Source of the DNA: Bradyrhizobium sp. Arg816 | GTDB taxonomy: Bacteria; Pseudomonadota; Alphaproteobacteria; Rhizobiales; Xanthobacteraceae | Direction of reading: 5' to 3' | Length of the DNA: 64,000 bases | Assembly (NCBI RefSeq): GCF_029989365.1 | Contig: NZ_JAPRAQ010000011.1 | Location: 186,001-250,000 of the forward strand | Shown: in pieces, positions 9,282 to 18,772 of the stretch | Position numbering within the stretch: position 1 is the stretch's first letter | Layout: each line of letters starts with the position of its first letter | Position numbers and translations under genes: made by a program | Notes under the pieces: generated by a model | Databases searched by the model: none | Told to the model about the DNA's origin: nothing | Seen by the model: only the letters and a program-made list of their open reading frames with translations

Positions 9282-10247
9282 ATGGAGAAGCTGATCGACG
9301 AATTCCGCAAGGGCTGGCAGGGCGTGGCGCCGCCGTCGCTCGCGCTGAGTCTCGGCTTCGCGGTTGCCTGCCTGCTGGTTGCGACGGTGGCGCGCTGGGG
9401 TCTCGCGCATGTGCGGCCCGACGTCTACTTCACCCCGTATTTTCCGGCCGTGTTCTTTGCCGCCGCATTCGGCGGCTTGCGGATCGGCATCATCACCGCG
9501 CTGGTCGGCGGCGTGCTCGGCGTCGTCGTCAATTTCAGCGACGCTTTTGCCGATCGCTCCAGGTTCACCTTGCTGACCCTCTATTGGGGCGTCTCCGCAC
9601 TCACCATCTGGGGCGTCGAGCATTATCGCGCGATGCTGGCGGAGCAGCGCCGGATTTCCAAACGCCTGATCGAGGAGGAAGAGTATCGCAAGCTGCTGGT
9701 CGACGAGCTCCAGCACCGGCTGAAGAACAAGCTGTCGACTGCGCATGCCGTGTTGCACCAGGTGCTGCACGACCAGCCGCAGGTCTGGGCCCGGATCGAC
9801 CCGCGGCTACGGTCGCTGGCCGCAACCGACGATCTGATCTCGCGAATCGACAAGGGCGGCTGCGATATCCGCGATCTCCTGATCGCGGAGCTCGGACCTT
9901 ACGGCCATGTCCGCTTCACGCTCAACGGCGACCGGCTGTTCCTGCCGCCGAAGCTCGCGGTCACGCTGTCGCTGATGTTTCACGAGCTCGCCACCAACGC
10001 GGGCAAGTATGGCGCGTTCTCCTCGCCGCGCGGATTATTGCAGGTGTCATGGACCGTCAATGGCGACCGCCTGACCGTCACCTGGGATGAAACCGAGGGC
10101 CCGAGCATCGACAAGGTCTCCGAGCCCGGCTTCGGCACCAAGCTGCTGAAGTCGGCGCTGTCGGCTTTCGACGGCAAGTCCGAGGTCTCGTATCTCAAGA
10201 CCGGCCTGCATTGCATCATGCAATGCCGCATCCCGCAAAACGGCTAG
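9282..10247 (+). CDS. HWE-type sensor histidine kinase with DUF4118-like membrane domain
   Basis: 321 residues. The first ~115 form a hydrophobic bundle of about four spans (FAVACLLVATVARWG, FFAAAFGGLRIGIITALV), like the DUF4118/KdpD-type membrane sensor. The kinase core follows: H-box LVDELQHRLKNKLSTAHAVL, N-box MFHELATNAGKYGAFSSPRG and a W-x-E segment LTVTWDETEGP, then a short GFGTKLL G-box. These are HWE/HisKA_2 hallmarks common in rhizobia. No response regulator is adjacent, so it is an orphan kinase. The signal is unknown. Confidence 0.85.
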   Translation: MEKLIDEFRKGWQGVAPPSLALSLGFAVACLLVATVARWGLAHVRPDVYFTPYFPAVFFAAAFGGLRIGIITALVGGVLGVVVNFSDAFADRSRFTLLTLYWGVSALTIWGVEHYRAMLAEQRRISKRLIEEEEYRKLLVDELQHRLKNKLSTAHAVLHQVLHDQPQVWARIDPRLRSLAATDDLISRIDKGGCDIRDLLIAELGPYGHVRFTLNGDRLFLPPKLAVTLSLMFHELATNAGKYGAFSSPRGLLQVSWTVNGDRLTVTWDETEGPSIDKVSEPGFGTKLLKSALSAFDGKSEVSYLKTGLHCIMQCRIPQNG

Positions 10248-10444
10248 ACGCGGCACGAACGCAAGAGACGCGCGCTCCGCTCGCAGTTTCGCTTGGCGCG
10301 TTGACGCTCCGTTAATGACGATGGGTCGGGCGCGTCGCATCGCCGCAAAACACCCCCGTATTTCTCCGTACCCCTTAACCAAACCTAAGAGGGAACTGCG
10401 CAAGATCGCGTCCATTGCAAAGGCGCGCTGAAACAACAAGATTC

Positions 10445-12190
10445 ATGACTTCTATGAACGACAACAGATATTCCGGCGCGAGTGAAGCCGAGCTCGGATT
10501 TCTCAAGGAAATCATTAGAATGCTGCCTGCCGGTCTGACCGTGCAGGACGCGCAAGGCGACCTTCTCCTGGTTAACGACGTCGCCGCCGCCCAGCTCGGC
10601 ATGGACGGCAGCCGTCCGTCGCCCGATCTGACGCCGCGCCGGGAAGCCTGCCAGCGGGCATTGAAGTCCGGCGAGGCGGTCATCTCCGAGGAAGCGCTCC
10701 ACGACGGAGCTGCACGCCAGGTGCTGCTGACCACCCATCGCCCCGTCCGCGTCGCCGGACGCGAGCTGCTGATCTCGGCCTCCTCCGACATCACCGAACA
10801 GAAGAACTTCGAGGACCAGCTGTTCCGCTCAGCCTATTTCGACGAGCTAACCGGCCTGCCCTCGCGGCGCGTGATCGAGCATCGCGCCGGCAGCCTGCTC
10901 GCGCGCGACGGCAAAGACGAGCGTTTCGCGCTCGCCTTTCTCGACGTCGACAATTTCAAGCACATCAACGACTATTACGGCCACGCCGTCGGCGACGCGC
11001 TGCTGGTCGAGCTGTCGAAGCGGCTCGGGCGCGACCTGCGCGATTCCGACATGCTCTCGCGCATCTCCGGCGACGAATTCCTGCTGCTGCTCTCCCCGAT
11101 CCAGAGCCAGGAGGAAGTCGCCGAATTCATGCAAGCGACGCTGGAGCGGCTGACCGCACCGTTCTTCATCGACAATTCGGAAGTCTTCGCCTCCACCTCC
11201 GTCGGCGTCAGCCTCTATCCCGACCACGGCCGCAGCTTCGAGACGCTACGCCAGAACGCCGACATCGCGATGTACCGCATCAAGAACGGCGGCAAGGGCT
11301 CGGCGGCGTTCTTCGACGCCAGCATGGAGCGCGAGGCGCAGGCGCGGATGAAGATCGAGCAGTCGCTGCGGCTCGCCATCCTCGAAAAGCGCTTCTGCTG
11401 CGCGTTCCAGTCCAAGGTCGACATCCGCACCCAAGCCGTGACGGGCATCGAGGCATTGGTGCGCCTGCGCGACGACGAGGGCGTGATCCAGGCGCCGGGC
11501 TCGTTCATCAACCTCGCCGGCGAATTGGGACTGATCGACGAGCTCACCCATCTCGTGCTCGCCGAGATCGTCAAGTCGATCGACCTGATCAACGACAGCT
11601 TCGGCGCGGAGGCGACCATCAGCATCAACGTCGCCGCCAAGCAGGCCGGCAACCCCGAATTCATGCGCAGTTTCGCGCGCGCGCTGGACGAGACCGGCTT
11701 TCCGCAGCGCTTCATGATCGAGGTGACGGAAGACGCCTTCGTCGCCAAGAATCACTTCCAGACCGAGATCCTGCCGATGTTCCGCAAGCTCGGCGTCGGC
11801 ATTTCCATCGACGATTTCGGCACCGGCTATTCCTCGCTCTCGGCGCTCGCCGACATCACCGCCGACGAGATCAAGATCGACCGCTCGTTCATCACCGACA
11901 TCCATAAGCGTCCGCGCAGCCAGGGCATCTTGCGCGCGATCGAATCCCTGAGCGAAGCGCTTGGGATGACCGTGATCGCCGAAGGCCTCGAATCCTACGA
12001 GGAGCTGGCCTATCTCCAGGCCGCGACCAAGATCCGCTACGCGCAAGGCTATTATTTCGCCCGGCCGATCTTCCTGGAGGAGCTCAAGCTCGCGACGCCC
12101 GCCTCCAGCGAAGCCCGCCCCGGCGTGTCCAGCCGCCCGACGCAGCAGAACCGCCAGGGCTATTCGCGGGCGAGCGGGTACCGGCGGTAG
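10445..12190 (+). CDS. PAS-GGDEF-EAL c-di-GMP protein
   Basis: About 581 residues from ATG 10445 (MTSMNDNRYSG); the frame extends to an ATG at 10415. A PAS-like sensor (residues ~20-125) is followed by a GGDEF domain (~135-295) whose signature reads RISGDEFLLLL, i.e. SGDEF. An EAL domain (~310-560) follows with GIEALVRLRD, MIEVTEDAF, ISIDDFGTGYSSLSAL and VIAEGLES. Key metal and catalytic residues of EAL look intact, so phosphodiesterase activity is likely; the Ser in place of the first Gly often still permits cyclase or GTP binding. No membrane span is present. It sits alone between two intergenic repeats. Confidence 0.88.
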   Translation: MTSMNDNRYSGASEAELGFLKEIIRMLPAGLTVQDAQGDLLLVNDVAAAQLGMDGSRPSPDLTPRREACQRALKSGEAVISEEALHDGAARQVLLTTHRPVRVAGRELLISASSDITEQKNFEDQLFRSAYFDELTGLPSRRVIEHRAGSLLARDGKDERFALAFLDVDNFKHINDYYGHAVGDALLVELSKRLGRDLRDSDMLSRISGDEFLLLLSPIQSQEEVAEFMQATLERLTAPFFIDNSEVFASTSVGVSLYPDHGRSFETLRQNADIAMYRIKNGGKGSAAFFDASMEREAQARMKIEQSLRLAILEKRFCCAFQSKVDIRTQAVTGIEALVRLRDDEGVIQAPGSFINLAGELGLIDELTHLVLAEIVKSIDLINDSFGAEATISINVAAKQAGNPEFMRSFARALDETGFPQRFMIEVTEDAFVAKNHFQTEILPMFRKLGVGISIDDFGTGYSSLSALADITADEIKIDRSFITDIHKRPRSQGILRAIESLSEALGMTVIAEGLESYEELAYLQAATKIRYAQGYYFARPIFLEELKLATPASSEARPGVSSRPTQQNRQGYSRASGYRR

Positions 12191-12212
12191 GGGCACAAGC
12201 CGCTCCAATCTC

Positions 12213-12318
12213 GATGTCGTCGCCCGGCTTGACCGGGCGACCCAGTACGCCGAGACGGTTGTGGTTGAACCGATAGGCCGCGGCGTACTAGATGCCCCGG
12301 TCAAGCCGGGGCATGACA
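12213..12318. repeat. composite palindromic intergenic repeat
   Basis: Two hairpins, CGCCCGG-cttga-CCGGGCG (12221-12239) and TGCCCCGG-tcaag-CCGGGGCA (12293-12313), bracket an inverted pair GTACGCCG/CGGCGTAC (12245-12252 and 12281-12288). The two outer hairpins can also pair with each other. It lies between the GGDEF-EAL gene and the sigma-54 regulator and resembles a BIME-type element. Confidence 0.65.
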
Positions 12319-12411
12319 GCGGTGGGGCGGCTCGCATCCGCAACACCCATTTCCCCCTTTGAAATTGCTGCCCTTTTGCTAATACACGGGCGGACTTCCC
12401 TGAGGTACGCC

Positions 12412-13851
12412 ATGCCCTCCTCCTCCGCCGTCAGCGATCCCGCCTATGTCCGCGCGCGGGCGATGGTGACGCTGTTCGAGCGGCTGGAGCATCTGTGCGA
12501 GGGCGCGATCGCGATCGATCGCAAGGGACGGGTCGTCTACGTCAACGAGAAGTACCTCGCGGCGCTCGGCCTCAAGCGGACATCCGAGGCAATCGGCCGG
12601 CCGATCGAGGAGATCATTCCGAACAGCCTGATGCGGAAGGTGGCCGAGACCGGCGAGCCGATCCTGCTCGACATCATGGAGCTCGGCGGCGAACAGCTCG
12701 TGGTGACGCGCATGCCGATCGAGGACGAGGACCGCAACGTCATCGGCGCGATCGGGTTCGTGCTGTACGATCATCTCGAGAGCCTCAAGCCGCTGCTCGC
12801 CCGCGTCACCCAGCTCGAGAGCGATTTGCGGCTGGCGCGGCGGCAATTGTCCAACGCGCGCGCCGCGCGCTTCACCTTTGCCGACTTCGTCGGCGCGACG
12901 CCGGGAATCGCGCAGGCCAAGGAGCTCGCGGGCCGCGCCGCCCGGCAGAACGTCACCGTGCTTCTCACCGGCGAAACCGGAACGGGCAAGGAGATGCTGG
13001 CGCAGGCCATTCACAACGCGTCATCCCGCGCCGAAAAGCCGTTCGTCAGCGTCAACGTCGCCGCGATCCCGGACACATTGATCGAATCGGAATTTTTCGG
13101 CACCGCGCCGGGCGCTTATACCGGCGCCGACCGCAAGGGCCGCGAGGGCAAATTCCGGGTCGCCGACGGCGGCACGCTGTTTCTCGACGAGATCGGCGAG
13201 ATGCCGCTGCAACTGCAGGCCAAGCTCTTGCGCGCGCTGCAGGAGCGCGAGATCGAGCCGCTCGGATCCGACAAGATCTCGAAGGTCGATGTCCGCATCG
13301 TCGCCGCCACCAATGTGGACTTGCGCAAGCGCGTCAGCGACGGCGCATTCCGGCCCGACCTCTATTACCGGCTCAACGTGCTCTCGATCGACCTGCCGCC
13401 TCTGCGCGACTGCCTTGGTGATCTGCCCGAGATCAGCGCCCGGCTGCTCGAGGACATCAGCGCGTCCGGCGATTATGTCAGTGCGAAGATCACGCCGAGC
13501 GCGCTCTCGGCACTCGCGCGTTACGACTGGCCGGGCAACGTCCGCGAACTGCGCAACGTCCTGGAGCGCGCGCTGATCCTCAGCGATTCCGGGCGACTGA
13601 CCGGCGACGATTTCGCGCGCATCCTTCCCGTCGGCACGGATGCGCGGCCGGCGGCGCCGGTGCGAGCGGCTGGCATCGTGGTGCCCTATGCCGAGGCCGA
13701 GGCGGAATTCGAGAAGCACACGCTCGAACAGGCGCTCGCTGCCAGCAACGGCCAGATCTCCGAAGCCGCCAAGATGCTGCGCATCTCGCGCGCGACCTTC
13801 TACAAGAAACTCGCCAAGTTCGGCCTCGCTTCGGGACCGGCCGTCGTCTGA
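12412..13851 (+). CDS. sigma-54-dependent transcriptional activator (PAS-AAA+-Fis)
   Basis: 479 residues from ATG 12412 with GAGG upstream. A PAS sensor spans ~20-130 (AIDRKGRVVYVNEKYLAALG). The AAA+ domain spans ~160-395 with Walker A GETGTGKE, the sigma-54 contact loop GAYTGA (the usual form is GAFTGA), Walker B-like GGTLFLDEIGE and the arginine-finger region RPDLYYRLNVL. A Fis HTH lies at the C-terminus (NGQISEAAKMLRISRATFYKKL). It has no receiver domain, so the PAS probably senses a ligand directly. Its most likely target is the promoter at 13971 directly downstream, making it the regulator of the transporter and CoA-transferase operon. Confidence 0.9.
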   Translation: MPSSSAVSDPAYVRARAMVTLFERLEHLCEGAIAIDRKGRVVYVNEKYLAALGLKRTSEAIGRPIEEIIPNSLMRKVAETGEPILLDIMELGGEQLVVTRMPIEDEDRNVIGAIGFVLYDHLESLKPLLARVTQLESDLRLARRQLSNARAARFTFADFVGATPGIAQAKELAGRAARQNVTVLLTGETGTGKEMLAQAIHNASSRAEKPFVSVNVAAIPDTLIESEFFGTAPGAYTGADRKGREGKFRVADGGTLFLDEIGEMPLQLQAKLLRALQEREIEPLGSDKISKVDVRIVAATNVDLRKRVSDGAFRPDLYYRLNVLSIDLPPLRDCLGDLPEISARLLEDISASGDYVSAKITPSALSALARYDWPGNVRELRNVLERALILSDSGRLTGDDFARILPVGTDARPAAPVRAAGIVVPYAEAEAEFEKHTLEQALAASNGQISEAAKMLRISRATFYKKLAKFGLASGPAVV

Positions 13852-13855
13852 GTTT

Positions 13856-13881
13856 CGAGACTCGATTTGTCCGGAGTCTCG
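13856..13881. promoter_or_regulatory. inverted repeat, candidate activator (UAS) site
   Basis: Perfect 8-bp arms CGAGACTC (13856-13863) and GAGTCTCG (13874-13881) begin five bases after the activator's stop codon, about 90 bp upstream of the -24/-12 promoter. That is a normal enhancer distance for a Fis-type activator dimer. There is no T tract, which argues against a terminator. Confidence 0.5.
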
Positions 13882-13970
13882 GATTCCTGACATTGCCCCC
13901 TGCACCTCTTTCCCGACGCCGGTGCGGGAATTGCCGGGTTTTAAGCCATTTTGCGTAAAGCGACCGCATC

Positions 13971-13986
13971 TGGCGCGGACCTTGCT
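13971..13986 (+). promoter_or_regulatory. sigma-54 (-24/-12) promoter
   Basis: TGGCGCGGACCTTGCT matches the sigma-54 consensus, with the GG and GC dinucleotides exactly ten bases apart. It lies 62 bp upstream of the symporter start and directly downstream of a sigma-54 activator gene. A start of transcription near 13998 is expected. Confidence 0.75.
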
Positions 13987-14047
13987 CTTCGCTTTGCACA
14001 ATGACGCATGCTGCACATGCGCATTTGCAAACAGGGAGGACGCCAGA

Positions 14048-15355
14048 TGAGTGGAGCGATCGCCGTCAATCAGCTTCAAGCACGGCAGCCGTCACACGTC
14101 ACCGTTGCCACCGCGAGCCTGATCGGCACGGCCATCGAGTGGTACGACTTCTTCCTCTACGGCACCGCCGCGGCGCTGATCTTCAACAAGCTGTTCTTCC
14201 CGACCTTCGACCCCATGATGGGAACGCTGCTGGCGTTCGCGACCTACGCGCTCGGCTTCATCGCGCGTCCGCTCGGCGGCGTCGTGTTCGGCCATTACGG
14301 CGACAAGATCGGCCGCAAGACCATGCTCTATCTGACCCTGCTGATCATGGGCGCCGCGACCGCGGCGATCGGCTTCCTGCCGACCTACGAGACCGCCGGG
14401 ATCTGGGCCGCGGTCCTGCTGGTGACCTGCCGGCTGATCCAGGGCTTTGGCCTCGGTGGTGAATGGGGCGGCGCGGTACTGATGGCGGTCGAGCATGCGC
14501 CGGCGGATAAGAAGGGATTTTACGGCAGCTGGCCGCAACTCGGCGCGCCGCTCGGCCTCGTGCTCGGCACGCTGGTGTTCTCGGTGGTGTCGGCGATGCT
14601 GACCGACGCGCAGCTTTTGGCCTGGGGCTGGCGCATCCCGTTCCTGTTCTCGATCGCACTGGTGCTGGTCGGCCTGTGGATCCGCTTCACCATCGCGGAA
14701 TCGCCGGAGTTCCAGAAGGTCAAGGACAGCAAGCAGGAAGTGAAAATGCCGATCCTCGAGGCTCTCAGGATGTATCCGAAGAACATCCTGCTCGCGATGG
14801 GCGCGCGCTTCGCCGAAAACGGCTTCTTCTACATCTACGCGACCTTCGTGCTGGCTTATGCCACGCAATCGCTCGGCATGAACAAGCAGGACATGCTCAA
14901 CGGCGTGCTGATTGGCGCCGCGATCGAGACCTTCACCATTCCGGCCTTCGGCGCGCTGTCCGACCGCGTCGGGCGGCGGCCGGTCTACATCTTCGGTGGT
15001 GTTCTCGGCGCTGATGTCGTTCCCGCTGTTCATGCTGCTGGCGACCAAGAACCCGCAATATGCCTGGATCGCGATCGTGCTGGGCCTCGCCATCGGCCAC
15101 GCCGCGATGTACGGGCCGCAGGCGAGCTTCCTGTCGGAGCTGTTCGGCACCAAGGTGCGCTACAGCGGCGTCTCGCTCGGCTACAACCTCGCCTCGATCT
15201 TCGCCGGCGCGCTGTCGCCGCTGATCGCAACGGGCCTGATGACGGCCTATGCGCCGGCGACCTGGCCGATCTCGCTCTACATGATCGCGCTCGCGATCAT
15301 CACCATCGTGTCGGTTTACTTCGCGACCGAAACACGCAAGGTCGCTCAGCCCTGA
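14048..15355 (+). pseudogene. MFS metabolite:H+ symporter (MHS type), frameshifted
   Basis: Start ATG 14048 (MSGAIAVNQLQ) after GGGAGGACGCC. TM1 carries IGTAIEWYDFFLYGTAAALI, and later come the motif-A loop GHYGDKIGRKTM and RLIQGFGLGGEWGGAVLMAVEHAP, all hallmarks of the MHS (ShiA/ProP-like) symporters of organic acids. At about 15000 the frame changes: the first frame reads VYIFGGVLGADVV and loses homology, while the next frame continues VVFSALMSFPLFMLLATK and the remaining four spans to 15355. One extra base or two missing bases explain it. Rejoined length is about 435 residues, normal for the family. It is first in the sigma-54 operon, so it probably imports the acid activated by the next gene. 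Confidence 0.85.
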
Positions 15356-15434
15356 ACGGTTGATCGCAGCTTCCACGGTGCCGGAGCGGCTATCGCAAGC
15401 CGCTCCTGATAATACCAACATGGGAGGAAACGCC

Positions 15435-17471
15435 GTGAGCCAGCATCCTGCCTTGGCCTATCTGCCCAATTCCGAGAAAGGCAAGGTCGTCACGGCGGCC
15501 GAAGCGGTCATGCTGATCCGCGACGGCGACACGGTGGCGACCGGCGGGTTCGTCGGCATCGGCTTTGCCGAGGAGATCGCGATCGCGCTGGAGGAGCTCT
15601 ATCTGTCCAACGAAGGCGATGCACCCTACACGCAAGGCAAGCCGCGCAATCTGACGCTGGTCTATGCCGCGGGCCAGGGCGACGGCAAGCATCGCGGCCT
15701 CAACCACTTTGCGCATGAGGGCCTGGTCCGGCGCGTGATCGGCGGGCATTGGGGACTTGCGCCGAAATTGCAGCAGCTTGCGATCGCCAACCAGATCGAG
15801 GCCTATAACCTGCCGCAGGGCGTGATCACGCATCTGTTCCGCGACATCGCGGCGAACAGGCCCGGCCACATCACCCGCGTCGGCATGGGCACCTTCGTCG
15901 ATCCCAGGCATGGCGGCGGCAAGCTGAATGCGCGCACCACCGAGGACATGGTGGAGCTGATCACGCTTCGCGGCGAAGAGTGCCTGCTCTACAGGACGTT
16001 TCCGATCCATGTCGGGATCATTCGGGCCACGACCGGCGATCCCGACGGCAACCTCACCATGGAGAAGGAGGCGCTGACGCTGGAAGCGCTCGCCATCGCC
16101 ATGGCCGCGCATAATTCCGGCGGCATCGTCATCGCCCAGGTCGAGCGCGTCGCCGAGGGCGGCAGCCTCAATCCGCGCCAGGTCAAGATTCCCGGAATCC
16201 TCGTCGATTGCGTCGTCGTGGCCAAGCCCGAGCATCACTGGCAGACGTTTGGTACGCAATACAATCCGGCCTTCAGCAGCGAGATCCGGGTCCGTGCCGC
16301 CTCGCTGCCGGTGATGCCGGTCAGCGAACGCAAGATCATCGCCCGCCGCGCCGCCTTCGAGCTCAAAGCCAACAGCGTCGTCAACCTCGGCATCGGCATG
16401 CCCGAGGGGATCGCTTCCGTCGCCAATGAAGAGCGGATCATCGACCTGATCACGCTGACGGCGGAGCCCGGCGTGATCGGCGGCATCCCGGCGAGCGGCA
16501 TCGATTTCGGCGCGGCGATCAACACCCAGGCGGTGATCGACCAGCCCTATCAATTCGACTTCTACGACGGCGGCGGTCTCGACGCCGCCTTCCTCGGGCT
16601 CGCCCAGGTCGATCGCGCCGGCAATCTCAATGTCAGCAAGTTCGGGCCGAAGCTTGCGGGCGCCGGCGGCTTCATCAACATCAGCCAGAACGCCAAGGAG
16701 GTCGTGTTCGTCGGCACGTTTGCTGCCGGCAAACAGCGGATTGTAGTCAACGATGGCGAGCTCGCCATTGTTGAGGAAGCAAGATCCCGCAAATTCGTCG
16801 ACAAGGTCGAGCACGTCACCTTCAGCGGCCCGTTCGCGGCGGCGCGCGGACAACGCGTGCTCTATGTCACCGAACGCTGCGTCTTCGCGCTCAGGCCCGA
16901 CGGGCTCGAACTCACGGAAGTCGCGCCCGGCATCGACATCGAGCGTGACATCCTGCGCCTGATGGATTTCAAGCCGCTGATCCCGCGCGATCCTGCGCTG
17001 ATGGACGCCCGCATCTTCGGCGAGGGCCCGATGGATTTGCGCGAGCGCCTGCTGACGATCCCGCTCGACCAGCGTTTCACGCTGGACGAGCAGCAGAACC
17101 TGTTCTTCATCAACCTCGAGCGCTATCCGCTGCGCAGCAAGGCCGAGATCGACACGATCGCGGCCATCGTCGAGACCCGCCTGGCGCCGCTTGGCCGCCG
17201 GGTCTACGCCATCGTCAATTATGACAATTTTTCCATCCTGCCGGAGTTGATGGACGATTATTCCGCCATGGTCCGCAGTCTCGTCGATCGCTTCTATTCC
17301 GGCGTGTCGCGCTACACCACGTCGGGCTTCCTGCGCATCAAGCTCGGCGAAGCCCTGGAGAGGCGGGGCGTAGCGCCGCATATTTTCGAGAGCGCGGACG
17401 AAGCGCAATTGGACTGGCGCCAGATCGAGGGAGGCGGCGCAACGCGTAGCGCGCGGCTAGCCCAAAAATGA
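15435..17471 (+). CDS. acyl-CoA:acetate/3-ketoacid CoA-transferase, single chain, with C-terminal extension
   Basis: 678 residues from GTG 15435, which has GGGAGGAAA well placed. Residues ~15-270 and ~290-510 are the fused alpha and beta halves of family I CoA-transferases; GGFVGIGFAEE and VNLGIGMPEGIASVA are the two glycine-rich motifs, and the catalytic Glu lies in TLTAEPGVIGGIP. After ~520 residues there are about 150 more (FKPLIPRDPALMDARIF to the end) that ordinary propionate CoA-transferases lack. It is expected to move CoA between acids in the cytosol. It follows the symporter at 14048 by 79 bp, so uptake plus activation of a carboxylic acid is the likely joint role. Confidence 0.88.
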   Translation: MSQHPALAYLPNSEKGKVVTAAEAVMLIRDGDTVATGGFVGIGFAEEIAIALEELYLSNEGDAPYTQGKPRNLTLVYAAGQGDGKHRGLNHFAHEGLVRRVIGGHWGLAPKLQQLAIANQIEAYNLPQGVITHLFRDIAANRPGHITRVGMGTFVDPRHGGGKLNARTTEDMVELITLRGEECLLYRTFPIHVGIIRATTGDPDGNLTMEKEALTLEALAIAMAAHNSGGIVIAQVERVAEGGSLNPRQVKIPGILVDCVVVAKPEHHWQTFGTQYNPAFSSEIRVRAASLPVMPVSERKIIARRAAFELKANSVVNLGIGMPEGIASVANEERIIDLITLTAEPGVIGGIPASGIDFGAAINTQAVIDQPYQFDFYDGGGLDAAFLGLAQVDRAGNLNVSKFGPKLAGAGGFINISQNAKEVVFVGTFAAGKQRIVVNDGELAIVEEARSRKFVDKVEHVTFSGPFAAARGQRVLYVTERCVFALRPDGLELTEVAPGIDIERDILRLMDFKPLIPRDPALMDARIFGEGPMDLRERLLTIPLDQRFTLDEQQNLFFINLERYPLRSKAEIDTIAAIVETRLAPLGRRVYAIVNYDNFSILPELMDDYSAMVRSLVDRFYSGVSRYTTSGFLRIKLGEALERRGVAPHIFESADEAQLDWRQIEGGGATRSARLAQK

Positions 17472-17577
17472 TGCATGCTCGATAGGCCGATACACTCGGC
17501 CGGAAGGTTCAATTGCAATGTTCGCAAGCTTGTGCAAATCGCTGTTACCGAGAAACTTTGAATCAGGAGGGATCATC

Positions 17578-18762
17578 GTGCGTCGATCATTCATCATAAC
17601 AACAACCATTCTCGCCCTCGCCGCGGTAACCTCCGCGCACGCGGACGACCTCAAGGTCGCGCTGATCTACGGCAAGACCGGCCCGCTCGAAGCCTATGCC
17701 AAGCAGACCGAAACCGGCCTGCAGATGGGTTTTGAATACGCCACCAAGGGCACCATGACGCTCGACGGCCGCAAGATCGTCGTCATCACCAAGGACGACC
17801 AGGGCAAGCCCGACCTGTCGAAGGCCGCACTCGCGGAAGCCTATCAGGACGACAAGGCCGACATCGCGATCGGCACGACCTCGTCGGCCGCGGCGCTCGC
17901 CATCCTCCCCGTCGCCGAGGAGAACAAGAAGATCCTGATCGTCGAGCCCGCCGTCGCGGACCAGATTACCGGCGAGAAGTGGAATCGCTACATCTTCCGC
18001 ACCGCGCGCAATTCGTCGCAGGACGCGATCTCGAACGCGGTCGCGATCGGCAAGCAGGGCGTCACCGTGGCGACGCTGGCGCAGGACTACGCCTTCGGCC
18101 GCGACGGCGTCGCCGCCTTCAAGGAGGCGCTCGCCAAGACCGGCGCGACGCTCGCCGCGGAAGAATACGCCCCGACCAACACCACCGACTTCACCGCGGT
18201 CGGTCAGCGCCTGTTCGACGCGCTGAAGGACAAGCCCGGCCGCAAGGTGATCTGGGTGATCTGGGCCGGCGCCGGCAATCCGCTGGCGAAACTCCAGGAC
18301 ATGGACCCGAAGCGCTACGGCATCGAGCTCTCCACCGGCGGCAACATCCTGCCGGCGCTCGCCGCGTATAAGGGCCTGCCCGGCATGGAAGGCGCGACCT
18401 ATTATTACTACGAGATCCCGAAGAACCCGGTGAACGACTGGCTGGTCGCCGAGCACCAGAAGCGCTTCAACGCACCGCCGGACTTCTTCACTGCGGGCGG
18501 TTTCGCCGCCGCGATGTCCGTCGTCGCCGCCGTCACCAAGGCGAAATCGACCGACACCGAGAAGCTGATCACGGCGATGGAAGGCCTGGAGTTCGACACG
18601 CCGAAGGGCAAGATGGTGTTCCGCAAGGAAGACCATCAGGCGCTCCAGAGCATGTATCACTTCAAGGTCAAGGTCGATCCGAACGTCGCCTGGGCCGTGC
18701 TCGAGCCGGTGCGCGAGCTGAAGATCGAGGACATGGACGTTCCGGTCCGCAACAAGCGTTGA
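17578..18762 (+). CDS. periplasmic substrate-binding protein of a branched-chain-amide-type ABC importer
   Basis: 394 residues from GTG 17578, with AGGAGG seven bases before it. The signal peptide MRRSFIITTTILALAAVTSAHA is cleaved before DD. The mature part is a type I periplasmic fold of the LivJ/HAAT family: LKVALIYGKTGPLEAYAKQ, DDQGKPDLSKAALAEAY, then QDYAFGRDGVAAFKEAL and ALQSMYHFKVKVD. It is first in the order binding protein, ATPase, ATPase, permease, permease, a full transporter. The ligand may be the acid or amide used by the CoA-transferase upstream rather than leucine; this is inference from position. Confidence 0.9.
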   Translation: MRRSFIITTTILALAAVTSAHADDLKVALIYGKTGPLEAYAKQTETGLQMGFEYATKGTMTLDGRKIVVITKDDQGKPDLSKAALAEAYQDDKADIAIGTTSSAAALAILPVAEENKKILIVEPAVADQITGEKWNRYIFRTARNSSQDAISNAVAIGKQGVTVATLAQDYAFGRDGVAAFKEALAKTGATLAAEEYAPTNTTDFTAVGQRLFDALKDKPGRKVIWVIWAGAGNPLAKLQDMDPKRYGIELSTGGNILPALAAYKGLPGMEGATYYYYEIPKNPVNDWLVAEHQKRFNAPPDFFTAGGFAAAMSVVAAVTKAKSTDTEKLITAMEGLEFDTPKGKMVFRKEDHQALQSMYHFKVKVDPNVAWAVLEPVRELKIEDMDVPVRNKR

Positions 18763-18772
18763 GATCAAATCT

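Noticed and set aside
15390..17408. 672-codon minus-strand frame opposite the CoA-transferase
   Set aside because: Antisense shadow; no recognisable domain.
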